A program made the position numbers and the translations under genes. Positions 25,694 to 34,321 of a DNA stretch of 64,000 nucleotides are shown piece by piece; within the stretch, counting starts at the first letter, position 1, and each line of letters starts with the position of its first letter. Under the pieces are notes generated by a model. It saw only the letters and a list, made by a program, of their open reading frames with translations, was not told where the DNA came from and did not search any database. The DNA is from HLUCCA09 sp038757905 (GTDB lineage Bacteria; Pseudomonadota; Alphaproteobacteria; Rhodobacterales; Rhodobacteraceae), in assembly GCA_038757905.1 (NCBI GenBank), contig JBCDGG010000004.1, forward strand, positions 11,563-75,562, in the 5' to 3' direction.

Positions 25694-26455
25694 CTAGAGC
25701 TTCCAGGCCGAATGCAACGCCGCCACACCCATCGTCAGGTTGCGATACTTGACCTGATCGAACCCCGCGGCCCGGATCATCGCCGCGAACGTCTGTTGAT
25801 CGGGGAAGCGGCGGATCGATTCCACCAGATACTGATAGCTTTCGCGATCTCCCGTCACGGCCTGCCCCATGGGGGGGATCACATTGAACGAGTACCGGTC
25901 ATAGGCCCATTGCAGCGCCGGGCTGGGCAGGTGCGAGAACTCCAGCACCATCAGCCGTCCCCCGGGCCGGAGCACGCGGTAGGCCTCCTGAAGGGCAACC
26001 TCGGGCCGCGTCACGTTCCGTATGCCGAAGGAGATCGTGTAGACATCGAAGGTCGCGGCCTCGAAGGGCAGCTCCATCGCGTCTCCGACGACCCAGTCGA
26101 GGCGGTCGGCGAGATCGGCCACCTCGGCCCGCTCCCGCCCCGCGTCCAGCATCGCTTCGGTCATGTCGCAAACGGTGGCCATGGCGCCGGGGGCGCGGCG
26201 GAGAAAGCGGAAGGCGATGTCGCCCGTTCCCCCGGCCACATCCAGCAGCCGCTGCCCCGCGCGCGGCGCGAGCCAGTCCATCATCGCGTCCTTCCAGAGC
26301 CGGTGCACCCCGCCCGACATCAGGTCGTTCATCAGATCGTAGCGTGACGCGACCGACGTGAAGACCTCCTCCACCAATCCCTTCTTTTCGTCTTCCGCCA
26401 CCGTTCGCTTGCCGAAATGCGTGGTCGATCCGCCCGTGGGCCCGTTGCTTGGCAT
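25694..26455 (-). CDS. ubiE: Demethylmenaquinone/2-polyprenyl-6-methoxy-1,4-benzoquinol methyltransferase
   Basis: 253 residues. The SAM-binding motif LLDVAGGTGDIAFRFL and the UbiE signatures YDLMNDLMSGGVHRLWK and VYTISFGIRNVTRPEVAL are present. It is the C-methyltransferase of ubiquinone synthesis, working on the same pathway as ubiB just downstream. Transcription diverges from the 26544 gene and mutM. Confidence 0.97.
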   Translation of the reverse strand: MPSNGPTGGSTTHFGKRTVAEDEKKGLVEEVFTSVASRYDLMNDLMSGGVHRLWKDAMMDWLAPRAGQRLLDVAGGTGDIAFRFLRRAPGAMATVCDMTEAMLDAGRERAEVADLADRLDWVVGDAMELPFEAATFDVYTISFGIRNVTRPEVALQEAYRVLRPGGRLMVLEFSHLPSPALQWAYDRYSFNVIPPMGQAVTGDRESYQYLVESIRRFPDQQTFAAMIRAAGFDQVKYRNLTMGVAALHSAWKL

Positions 26456-26543
26456 CGTTTCGCCTCAAAGTTTCCACGCCGTCCATATAGCTCCCGCGAA
26501 GGCGTGACAAACGCCTGCCGAAACCGTCCGAGGGGGCCCTGAG

Positions 26544-27200
26544 TTGCTTGTCGTCTTGTCTTCGCTTCTGGGTATTGTCGTCGTTCTCTGGTCCGTCCGT
26601 GCGCTTCTGAAGCCGCTCCTCAAGGCCCGCAGCCGCACAGACGTGGCAACCTACTTCAATACGCACAATGCGAACCTGCAGACCGGGCTCAGGATTTCGG
26701 AGGTCGGGGTGACGGCCGAGGCCCGCCACAGCCACGATATGTCACACCACCGCACCACGGCGGGGATCCGGTTCCTTGCCACGGTGACCACGCCCGCGCT
26801 GTTCCTCGTCGGGAACGCGATGCTGATCGACGCGGCGGGCGCGAACGTTCCGGCGCACCTAGCGCCCTGGCTGGGGCTCGCCCTGCTGGGCGTGTGCCTG
26901 TGGTATCTGGTCTACATCTGGTCCTACGCGATCGAGTTGACCCGGGACACGATCCGCATCCCGTCCCCATTCCTCGTGCGCCGTAGCTTCCCGCTGTCGG
27001 AACTGACCGACCTCACCGACACCGGCGGATATCATGCAAAGCTGCGATTTCGCAGTGGGCGGCGGGCGGAAGTTCTGAAATACGTCGTGGGCCGCGATGC
27101 GTTGATGGCAGCGCTGGAGCGGCACGTGACTGCAAGCTCAGAGGGCGCATGCCAGAACTCCCGGAGGTCGAAACCGTCCGTCGCGGGCTTCTCCCGGTAG
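26544..27200 (+). CDS. Uncharacterised membrane protein, 218 aa, overlapping mutM
   Basis: Unrecognised. A TTG start at 26544 is used because GAGGGGG lies upstream and the product then begins with a hydrophobic segment (LLVVLSSLLGIVVVLWSVRALL). Two more segments follow at about residues 75-95 and 108-130, and the C-terminal part is a soluble region resembling a PH-like bacterial domain (IELTRDTIRIPSPFLVRRSF). The last 17 codons overlap the start of mutM in another frame (27149-27200), more than usual and perhaps due to loss of an earlier stop. Confidence 0.6.
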   Translation: MLVVLSSLLGIVVVLWSVRALLKPLLKARSRTDVATYFNTHNANLQTGLRISEVGVTAEARHSHDMSHHRTTAGIRFLATVTTPALFLVGNAMLIDAAGANVPAHLAPWLGLALLGVCLWYLVYIWSYAIELTRDTIRIPSPFLVRRSFPLSELTDLTDTGGYHAKLRFRSGRRAEVLKYVVGRDALMAALERHVTASSEGACQNSRRSKPSVAGFSR

Positions 27201-28000
27201 CGGAGAGGCGCACCATCCTGCGGGCCGATGTGCGCCGTCCGGACCTGCGCTGGCCCCTGCCGCCGCGCATGGCGGAGCGGCTGACGGGGGCGCGGATCGA
27301 GCGGCTGCGGCGCCGGTCGAAGTACATTCTGGCCGATCTCGACCGGGGCGAGACCCTGCTTGTTCATCTCGGAATGTCGGGGCGCGTGCTGATCTCCGGC
27401 GCGGTGCCCGGCGCCTTTCACCATGCACTGCCCCTGCCCGAGAAGCACGATCACGTCGTGTTCGACATGGAGGGCGGCGCGCGCATCACCTACAACGACG
27501 CCCGCCGCTTCGGCGCCATGGATCTGATCGAGACCGGCGCGGAAGAGGGCCACCCGCTGCTCGCCAACCTGGGGCCCGAGCCGCTCGGCAACGCGTTCGA
27601 CGAGGCGTATCTTCTGTCCCGCCTGCAGGGGCGCAACACGCCAATCAAGGCCGCGCTTCTGGATCAGCGAGTCGTCGCGGGGCTGGGCAACATCTACGTC
27701 TGCGAGGTGTTGCACCGCACCGGCATCTCTCCGTTGCGTAAGGCCGGGCGGCTCTCCGCAAGCCGGATGGCCAGCCTCGTGCCCGCGATCCGCGATGTCC
27801 TGCGAGAGGCGATCGACGCGGGCGGATCCAGCCTGCGCGACTACCGCCAAGCCGATGGTGAGCTTGGATATTTTCAGCATTCCTTCCGCGTCTACGGACG
27901 CGAAGGCGAGCCGTGCCGCACGCCCGACTGCCCCGGGATCGTGCGCCGCGTCGTCCAGTCGGGACGGTCGTCGTTCTATTGCGCGACATGTCAAAGATAG
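27149..28000 (+). CDS. mutM: Formamidopyrimidine-DNA glycosylase
   Basis: 283 residues. The N-terminal catalytic PELPEVETVRRGL supplies the nucleophile P2 and E3; the helix-two-turn-helix follows (QRVVAGLGNIYVCEVL), and a C-terminal zinc finger has four cysteines (CRTPDC ... FYCATC). It removes 8-oxoguanine and formamidopyrimidines from oxidised DNA and cuts the strand by beta,delta elimination. Full family length. Confidence 0.97.
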   Translation: MPELPEVETVRRGLLPVAERRTILRADVRRPDLRWPLPPRMAERLTGARIERLRRRSKYILADLDRGETLLVHLGMSGRVLISGAVPGAFHHALPLPEKHDHVVFDMEGGARITYNDARRFGAMDLIETGAEEGHPLLANLGPEPLGNAFDEAYLLSRLQGRNTPIKAALLDQRVVAGLGNIYVCEVLHRTGISPLRKAGRLSASRMASLVPAIRDVLREAIDAGGSSLRDYRQADGELGYFQHSFRVYGREGEPCRTPDCPGIVRRVVQSGRSSFYCATCQR

Positions 28001-28061
28001 GTTGAACCCACCCGCAAGACTGATAACGCTCGCTCGGGTCGAAACAGCGAAAGGCCCTGCA

Positions 28062-28838
28062 ATGGCTTTCGAAACACTCATCGTCGAGGTTACAGATCAT
28101 ATCTGCCTGATCCGGCTGAACCGTCCCGAAGCGCTGAACGCGTTGAATGCCCAGATGATGGGGGAACTGGCCACGGCCCTGGCCGAGGCGGAGACCAACG
28201 AGAAAGTCCGCTGCATCGTCCTGACCGGCTCCGAAAAGGCTTTCGCGGCCGGGGCCGACATCGCCGAGATGGCGGAAAAGTCCTTCGTCGATGCGTTCAC
28301 CACGGACATGTTCGCGGCCGAGGCCGAACAGATCATGCGGGTGCGCAAGCCACTGATCGCGGCCGTGTCGGGCTACGCGCTCGGCGGCGGCTGCGAACTT
28401 GCGATGATGTGCGATTTCATCATTGCCGCCGATACCGCGCGTTTCGGTCAGCCCGAGATCAACCTGGGCACTGTCGCGGGGCTTGGCGGCACCCAGCGCC
28501 TGACCCGCTTTGTGGGCAAGTCCAAGAGCATGGATATGCACCTGACAGGCCGCTTCATGGATGCCGAGGAGGCCGAGCAATGCGGGTTGGTCTCTCGCGT
28601 GGTTCCGAGCAAGAAGCTGATGGAGGAGGCCCTGGAAGCGGCGGGCAAGATCGCAGAGAAATCCGGCCTGACGGCCATGGCCGTGAAGGAGGCCGTGAAC
28701 CGCTCCTACGAGACACCGCTGCGCGAGGGGCTCATGTTCGAACGCCGCCTCTTCAATGCCCTCTTCGCCACCGAAGACCAGAAGGAAGGGATGGGCGCCT
28801 TCCTTGAGAAGCGCGAGGCGCAGTTCCGCGACAAGTGA
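28062..28838 (+). CDS. Enoyl-CoA hydratase
   Basis: 258 residues from ATG 28062. Crotonase motifs are complete: the oxyanion-hole region AFAAGADIAEM and ALGGGCELAMMCD, and the catalytic glutamates E112 and E132 with the 20-residue spacing of the authentic hydratases. It hydrates short-chain trans-2-enoyl-CoA to L-3-hydroxyacyl-CoA in beta-oxidation. It lies between mutM and rpsT, a common arrangement in this family, and does not look operonic with either. The longer in-frame reading upstream overlaps mutM and is rejected. Confidence 0.95.
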   Translation: MAFETLIVEVTDHICLIRLNRPEALNALNAQMMGELATALAEAETNEKVRCIVLTGSEKAFAAGADIAEMAEKSFVDAFTTDMFAAEAEQIMRVRKPLIAAVSGYALGGGCELAMMCDFIIAADTARFGQPEINLGTVAGLGGTQRLTRFVGKSKSMDMHLTGRFMDAEEAEQCGLVSRVVPSKKLMEEALEAAGKIAEKSGLTAMAVKEAVNRSYETPLREGLMFERRLFNALFATEDQKEGMGAFLEKREAQFRDK

Positions 28839-28922
28839 CGCCTTAGGCAGGCGGTTTCCGGCAGCGTTGGCGCAGAGACGGGCACATGCGGAAGAACGCC
28901 GCGCGCCCAAGTGGTACAGGTG

Positions 28923-28951
28923 TTGACACCTCGCGGCGGCCTGTCTAGGAG
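28923..28951 (+). promoter_or_regulatory. Sigma-70 promoter of rpsT
   Basis: TTGACA (28923-28928), a 17-base spacer and TAGGAG (28946-28951) form a good housekeeping promoter 39 bases before the rpsT start. Confidence 0.65.
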
Positions 28952-28990
28952 AGCGGCTTCGACAGTCAGTCACCGACATTCAGAGAGATC

Positions 28991-29257
28991 ATGGCCAATA
29001 CGCCCCAGTCCAAGAAGCGCGCCCGCCAGAACGAACGGCGCTTCGCCGTGAACAAAGCGCGTCGCTCGCGCATTCGCACCTTTCTGCGCAAGGTCGAAGA
29101 GGCCATTGCCTCCGGCGACCAGGCCGCTGCGCAGGCCGCTCTTCGCGCCGCCCAGCCGGAGCTTATGCGCGGCGTGACCAAGGGCGTGTTGCACAAAAAC
29201 ACCGTCGCGCGGAAGATGTCGCGGCTGTCGGCGCGGGTGAAGTCGCTCGCCGCCTGA
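28991..29257 (+). CDS. rpsT: 30S ribosomal protein S20
   Basis: 88 residues, the full S20 length. The opening ANTPQSKKRARQNERRFAVNKARRSRIRTFLRKV is strongly basic and typical, as is KGVLHKNTVARKMSRLSARVK near the end. S20 binds 16S rRNA at an early stage of small-subunit assembly. It is monocistronic, with its own promoter and terminator, and lies directly upstream of dnaA as in many Rhodobacteraceae. Confidence 0.98.
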   Translation: MANTPQSKKRARQNERRFAVNKARRSRIRTFLRKVEEAIASGDQAAAQAALRAAQPELMRGVTKGVLHKNTVARKMSRLSARVKSLAA

Positions 29258-29282
29258 TCCGCACCCTTCCGGAAGAAAATGG

Positions 29283-29307
29283 GGGCGTACCTTCGGGTGC
29301 GCCCTTT
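29283..29307 (+). terminator. Terminator of rpsT
   Basis: GGGCGTACC (29283-29291) pairs with GGTGCGCCC (29296-29304) around a TTCG loop with one G-T wobble, then TTT. Located 26 bases after the rpsT stop. Confidence 0.82.
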
Positions 29308-29773
29308 GTCATATTGCGGTATCCGAATCGCCCTATCCTACTGAGTTTCCGTCTGCTCCAAGAATCGGGTCCGGAGGGCTGCCTCCCCGTTTCGTGAACG
29401 GGCTTCGAGTCAACAAAGAAGATCGGTTGCGCGGTCTCAAGTGCGCTTGTTAGCTTGCGGTTGCGACTCGTTCGTGTCCGGGGGGACAAGGCCGATACAC
29501 CCGCACAAACACGGTTCTGTTGGGGGAACCGCGGCCGTGTATTGGTCTACGCCGCACCAAGTTGTGGGGTCCGCCATTGGGGAGAAACCGCAATGGTTGG
29601 ACCAGAAAAGGAGCATCCGTGGCATTTGCCGCGAAGATGCGCCTTTGGCGTATGGTACGCCATCTTCCCCCGTGCCCGCGCGAGCTGCACGAGAGCATGC
29701 GCCCGTCTGCCCGCCAGGACGGAAAGCGGCGCAACGAGCAGCAGGCAGAGCAATTGGGGGCAAGCTAACCGAG
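29308..29773 (+). promoter_or_regulatory. Long leader/intergenic region upstream of dnaA
   Basis: About 470 bases without a supported gene, holding the dnaA promoter and 5' leader. It is less GC-rich than the surroundings in places (around 29305-29345 and 29400-29420). I looked for the DnaA box TTATCCACA on both strands and found none that I would call, so an origin here is not shown by the sequence, although the dnaA-dnaN-recF-gyrB setting makes the question reasonable. Confidence 0.4.
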
Positions 29774-31228
29774 ATGACCGACGAAACTTGGGGGCAGGTA
29801 TGCGTGGACTTGGCAAATACGATTGGGGAGACGAACTTCACGGCGTGGATCGCGCCGCTCGAATTTGACGCCTTCGAGGACGGCGTCGCACATTTCAACG
29901 CGCCGACCACGTTCATCCGCAGTTGGGTTGCACGGAACTATGCGGATCAGATCTGCACCCACATCGCCCGCAGCGGCATCAAGATCGACCGGGTCGAACT
30001 GCGTGTCGCGACACCGCCCGCACGCGTGAAGGAAATGTCCGGCGCTGAAACGGGCCCCGTCATGGCCGGGGCGGCGATGCCCGACGGCCCGCCCGAGATC
30101 GAGCGCGCTCCGGCACGGCCGGCCCGGGCCGAGGCCGTCAATGGGGCCGTCAATGGCACGCGCGCGTCCGGTGGCGCGGCGTCCGATATCCCCGGCGCCC
30201 CGCTCGACCGGCGCTTTACCTTCGATAGCTTCGTCGTCGGCAAGCCCAACCAGCTTGCCCACGCCGCGGCCCGCCGTGTCGCCGACGGAACGACCGTCAC
30301 GTTCAACCCGCTCTTCCTCTATGGCGGCGTCGGCCTCGGCAAGACACACCTGATGCATGCCATTGCCTGGCAATTGCAAACCTTCCGCCCCGATCTGAAG
30401 GTCGTGTATCTGTCGGCGGAGCAGTTCATGTACCGCTTCGTGCAGGCCCTGCGCGAGAACGGCACGATGGAGTTCAAGGAGATCTTCCGCAACGTGGATG
30501 TGCTGATGGTCGATGACGTGCAGTTCATCGCCGGAAAGGACACCACGCAGGAGGAGTTCTTCCACACCTTCAACGCGCTGGTCGATCAGAACAAGCAGAT
30601 CATCATCTCCGCCGACCGCGCGCCCGTTGAGATCAAGAAGCTCGAGAACCGGATCGCGAGCCGGTTGCAATCCGGCCTCGTGGTGGATCTGCACCCGACG
30701 GATTACGAGCTGCGCCTTGGGATCCTGCAGCAGAAACGCGACCAGTACCGCGAGAGCTACCCGGGGCTGGTGATCCGCGACAACGTGCTGGAGTTCCTGG
30801 CCCACCGGATCACCACGAATGTCCGCGTGCTGGAAGGCGCGCTGACCAAGCTCTTCGCGTTCGGGTCGCTCGTCGGCAAGGAAGTGACGTTGGAGATGAC
30901 GCAGGAATGCCTGTCCGACATCCTGCGCGCCTCCGACCGCAAGGTCTCGATCGAGGAGATCCAGCGCACCGTGGCAGAGCATTACAACATGCGCCTGTCC
31001 GACATGATCGGCCCGAAACGTCATCGGACGGTCGCGCGGCCGCGCCAGATGGCGATGTATCTGGCCAAGAAGCTTACCTCGCGCTCGTTGCCCGAAATTG
31101 GCCGGCGCTTTGGCGGGCGGGACCATACAACCGTCATGCATGCGGTGAAACGGGTCGAGGAGCTGCAGGCCCGCGACACCCAGATCGCCGAGGATCTGGA
31201 GCTGCTGCGCCGCATGCTCGAGGCCTGA
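29774..31228 (+). CDS. dnaA: Chromosomal replication initiator protein DnaA
   Basis: 484 residues from ATG 29774. Domain I (about 1-85, opening MTDETWGQVCVDLANTIGET) interacts with DnaB, a Pro/Ala-rich linker follows (about 90-140), then the AAA+ domain with Walker A GGVGLGKT (184-191) and Walker B VLMVDDVQF. The C-terminal DNA-binding domain carries RHRTVARPRQMAMYLAKKL and the DnaA signature GGRDHTTVMHAVKRVEEL. The 5' in-frame extension lacks homology. It opens the replication genes dnaA-dnaN-recF-gyrB. Confidence 0.98.
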   Translation: MTDETWGQVCVDLANTIGETNFTAWIAPLEFDAFEDGVAHFNAPTTFIRSWVARNYADQICTHIARSGIKIDRVELRVATPPARVKEMSGAETGPVMAGAAMPDGPPEIERAPARPARAEAVNGAVNGTRASGGAASDIPGAPLDRRFTFDSFVVGKPNQLAHAAARRVADGTTVTFNPLFLYGGVGLGKTHLMHAIAWQLQTFRPDLKVVYLSAEQFMYRFVQALRENGTMEFKEIFRNVDVLMVDDVQFIAGKDTTQEEFFHTFNALVDQNKQIIISADRAPVEIKKLENRIASRLQSGLVVDLHPTDYELRLGILQQKRDQYRESYPGLVIRDNVLEFLAHRITTNVRVLEGALTKLFAFGSLVGKEVTLEMTQECLSDILRASDRKVSIEEIQRTVAEHYNMRLSDMIGPKRHRTVARPRQMAMYLAKKLTSRSLPEIGRRFGGRDHTTVMHAVKRVEELQARDTQIAEDLELLRRMLEA

Positions 31229-31449
31229 CGCCGCCAGCGCTGCCGGGTTGGCCGAGGCCCGCCGGGGCCCGGCCAGGGGCGTTTCCGTCACCCGGCTGCT
31301 GCAGTTCGCAATGCCTGTCTGCTCCGCCTCCCGCGGGGACTTGTGCCCCCGCGTGGTTCGGCTAACGTGCCACTCCCGCCAGAAGGGTCTGCGGCGGGCG
31401 CGGTGCGACACACGCCATCGGCGATGCACGCTCAGAGGGGTACGGGCAT

Positions 31450-32568
31450 ATGAAGATCAGTATGGAACGTGCGGCACTTTTGCGGGCGCTCGCGCAGGCG
31501 CAATCGGTGGTGGAGCGGCGCAACACGATCCCCATTCTGGCCAATGTGCTGATCGAGGCCGAGGGTGACGGCGTGAGCTTCCGCGCGACCGATCTGGACA
31601 TCGAAGTGGTGGACCGCGCCGCCGCGCAGGTCGAGCGGGCGGGCGCCACGACGGTCAACGCCGTGACCATGCATGACATCGTGCGCAAGCTGCCCGACGG
31701 CGCCCTTGTCGTGCTGCAGGACGACATGTCCTCCGGTCGGCTCGAAGTGCAGGCCGGACGCTCGTTCTTCACGCTGGCGACGCTGCCCAAGGAAGACTTC
31801 CCCGCAATGGCCGCGACCGATTACACGGCCAACTTCTCGGCCCCTGCGCCCGTTCTGCGCCGGCTCTTCGACAAGTCGAAATTCGCCATTTCGACCGAGG
31901 AGACGCGGTACTATCTCAACGGCGTCTATATGCATGTCTCCAAGGGCGAGGACGGGCGCGCCCTGCGATGCGTTGCCACCGACGGCCACCGGCTGGCCCG
32001 GGTGGACGCGCCGCTGCCCGAAGGGGCCGAAGAGATGCCGGGGGTGATCGTTCCCAGAAAGACCGTTGGCGAGTTGCGCAAACTGCTCGACGATGACGAG
32101 GCCATCATCGCCGTATCGGTTTCGGAAACGAAGGTGCGCTTTGCGACGCCAGAGATCACGCTGACCTCCAAGGTGATCGACGGCACGTTCCCCGATTACA
32201 CCCGGGTGATCCCGATGGGGAACCCGCGGCGGATGGAGGTCGACGCCTCGGAATTCGCCAAGGCGGTGGACCGGGTGGCCACCGTGTCTTCGGAGCGGTC
32301 GCGCGCTGTGAAGCTCGCGCTCGACGAAGACCGGCTCGTGCTGTCGGTCAACGCGCCGGATGCCGGCGCCGCCGAGGAGGAACTTGCCGTATCCTATGGC
32401 GACGACCGGCTGGAGATCGGCTTCAACGCCAAGTACCTGCTGGAGATCGCGAGCCAGGTCGACCGGGAGAACGCGGTCTTCATGTTCAACTCCTCGGGCG
32501 ATCCCACGCTGATGCGGGAAGGGTCCGATACCTCGGCGATCTACGTTGTCATGCCGATGCGCGTCTGA
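31450..32568 (+). CDS. dnaN: DNA polymerase III beta subunit (sliding clamp)
   Basis: 372 residues starting MKISMERAALLRALAQAQSV. Three tandem clamp domains are evident, with RNTIPILANVLIEA in the first and the C-terminal YVVMPMRV that contributes to the partner-binding cleft. It encircles DNA and tethers the polymerase. The gap to dnaA is 221 bases, so it may have its own promoter. Confidence 0.98.
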   Translation: MKISMERAALLRALAQAQSVVERRNTIPILANVLIEAEGDGVSFRATDLDIEVVDRAAAQVERAGATTVNAVTMHDIVRKLPDGALVVLQDDMSSGRLEVQAGRSFFTLATLPKEDFPAMAATDYTANFSAPAPVLRRLFDKSKFAISTEETRYYLNGVYMHVSKGEDGRALRCVATDGHRLARVDAPLPEGAEEMPGVIVPRKTVGELRKLLDDDEAIIAVSVSETKVRFATPEITLTSKVIDGTFPDYTRVIPMGNPRRMEVDASEFAKAVDRVATVSSERSRAVKLALDEDRLVLSVNAPDAGAAEEELAVSYGDDRLEIGFNAKYLLEIASQVDRENAVFMFNSSGDPTLMREGSDTSAIYVVMPMRV

Positions 32569-32584
32569 CCGCCCGCGGCGCTTG

Positions 32585-32630
32585 CGGCGGCGGCGGAGCC
32601 TCCGGCGGGGATATTTTCAGCAAAGTGAAG
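32585..32630 (+). repeat. Candidate dispersed intergenic element between dnaN and recF
   Basis: The stretch with CCTCCGGCGGGGATATTTTC followed by AGCAAAGTGAAGGAG resembles a short element I recall seeing repeatedly between genes in Rhodobacteraceae genomes (a Gly/Cys-rich GC block, GGxATATTT, then an AAGxxGAAG tail). Only one copy is in this window, so repetition is not shown here. It supplies the recF ribosome binding site at its right end. Confidence 0.35.
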
Positions 32631-32640
32631 GAGCGACGGC

Positions 32641-33768
32641 ATGCCAGGGCTCGCGGTGACAGCGCTGGCCCTCGCGCAGTTCCGCTCCCACCGGAAGCTC
32701 GCGCTCCGCTTTGACGGACGGCCTGTGGCGATCCACGGGCCGAACGGCGCGGGCAAGACGAACCTGCTCGAAGCGATCTCGCTTCTCTCGCCCGGCCGAG
32801 GGCTGCGGAGGGCCGCGGCGGAAGACCTGGGCCGCCGTGCCGCCGGTGTCGGCTGGCGCGTCTCGGCGGAGATCGAGAGCCTGGGGCGGGCGCATGAGAT
32901 CGAGACGGCGGCCGAGGCCGGGGCGGCCCGCACAGTGCGGATCGACGGCAAGGCGGCGCCGCAGGTGGCGCTGGGCCGTCTGGCGCGGGTGGTATGGCTC
33001 GTTCCGGCCATGGACAGGCTGTGGACCGATGCGGCCGAGGGGCGGCGGCGCTTCCTCGACCGGATGGTTCTGTCCTTCGAGCCGGGCCATGGCGAGGCTG
33101 TTCTGGGCTATGAGAAGGCGATGCGGGAGCGGAACCGGCTTCTGAAGGAGGACGTTCGCGATCCGGCCTGGTACGGGGCGCTGGAAGCGCGCATGGCCGA
33201 GGCCGGTGCGCAGATCGTGGCCAATCGCGCAGCCGTGCTCGACCGGATCGCCATGGCCCAGGACGGCGCGGAGACGGCATTTCCGGCCGCCGATCTGGCG
33301 CTGATCGGCCCCAAGGGCGCAGCGGAGGCGGGCGCAGCCGAGCCCAAAGATGCGCTGGCGCTTGCGGCCGCCTTGGCCGAGAGCCGCTTTCGGGATCTCG
33401 CGGCGGGGCGAACCCTGGTGGGCCCGCACCGCGCGGATCTGGCGGCCGTTTATGCGGCGAAGGGTGTGCCGGCGGCGCAGTGTTCGACAGGGGAGCAAAA
33501 GGCGCTGCTTCTGTCGTTGGTGCTGGCCAATGCGCGCGCGCTGGCCGAGGATTTTGGCGCGGCGCCGCTTCTTTTGCTGGATGAGGTCGCGGCGCATCTC
33601 GACGCGGGGCGGCGGGCCGCGCTCTATGACGAGATTTGCGCGCTTGGGGCGCAGGCCTGGATGACCGGGACAGGGGCGGAGCTCTTCGAGGCTCTGGGCG
33701 CCCGGGCGCAGCACCTGGAAGTGACAGAAACCGCTGGCGAGAGCGACGTACAGGAGAGAGGCGAATGA
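32641..33768 (+). CDS. recF: DNA replication and repair protein RecF
   Basis: 375 residues of an SMC-like ABC ATPase: Walker A GPNGAGKT at 33-40, signature CSTGEQKALLLSLVLANARAL, and Walker B LLLLDEVAAHLD. It loads RecA at gaps with RecO and RecR. GAAGGAG lies ten bases upstream. The stop overlaps the ATG of the VOC gene (ATGA). Confidence 0.96.
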   Translation: MPGLAVTALALAQFRSHRKLALRFDGRPVAIHGPNGAGKTNLLEAISLLSPGRGLRRAAAEDLGRRAAGVGWRVSAEIESLGRAHEIETAAEAGAARTVRIDGKAAPQVALGRLARVVWLVPAMDRLWTDAAEGRRRFLDRMVLSFEPGHGEAVLGYEKAMRERNRLLKEDVRDPAWYGALEARMAEAGAQIVANRAAVLDRIAMAQDGAETAFPAADLALIGPKGAAEAGAAEPKDALALAAALAESRFRDLAAGRTLVGPHRADLAAVYAAKGVPAAQCSTGEQKALLLSLVLANARALAEDFGAAPLLLLDEVAAHLDAGRRAALYDEICALGAQAWMTGTGAELFEALGARAQHLEVTETAGESDVQERGE

Positions 33769-34196
33769 AGGACCAACGCGTGACACTGATCACCCTCGGG
33801 GTCGACGATCTGGCACGGGCGCAGGCGTTCTATGCCGCGCTCGGATGGGACCCGGTGGAGGCCACGAACGAGGTTGTCTTCTACCGGATGGACGGCATGG
33901 CCCTGGGCCTATTTGGGCGAGCGGCCCTGGCCGAGGATCAGGGCCGCGCCGGGGCAACGCTGGGCACCGGGGCCATGACCCTTGCGCAGAACTTCCCGGA
34001 TCGCGCGGGCGTGGACGCGGCCTACGCGCGGGCGGTGGCCGCGGGTGCCGAGGCGTTGAAGCCGCCGCAGGAGGTTTTCTGGGGCGGCTACTCCGGCTAT
34101 TTCGCCGACCCAGACGGCCATGTGTGGGAGGTGGCGCACAACCCGTTCTGGACGCTCGACGAAGACGGACGGCTTGCGCGTCTGAGCGCGGATTAG
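33765..34196 (+). CDS. VOC family (glyoxalase/bleomycin resistance-like) protein
   Basis: 143 residues from ATG 33765, overlapping the recF stop by four bases. The fold's repeats are seen in VTLITLGVDDLARAQAFYAALGWDP and GYSGYFADPDGHVWEVAHNP, the latter giving the usual Glu metal ligand. The substrate cannot be told; VOC enzymes include lyases, dioxygenases and antibiotic-binding proteins. Placement between recF and gyrB with start-stop coupling means it is expressed with replication genes, but a functional link is not implied. Confidence 0.85.
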   Translation: MKDQRVTLITLGVDDLARAQAFYAALGWDPVEATNEVVFYRMDGMALGLFGRAALAEDQGRAGATLGTGAMTLAQNFPDRAGVDAAYARAVAAGAEALKPPQEVFWGGYSGYFADPDGHVWEVAHNPFWTLDEDGRLARLSAD

Positions 34197-34321
34197 TCCG
34201 GGCGGAGCCCGCCGCGCCAAGGGGTGGCAATTTCGACCAGACCACACCATATATTGGGGTTCGACGTGACAATCCCCCCAGCACCGCCTATACCATTGCT
34301 CAAAACGGAGGATCGGCGCCT

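Noticed and set aside
29258..29773. Assigning the region before dnaA as oriC
   Set aside because: No DnaA boxes or AT-rich unwinding element could be read with confidence; context alone is not enough.
29765..31429. A 554-codon minus-strand frame across dnaA
   Set aside because: Antisense to dnaA, without any recognisable domain.
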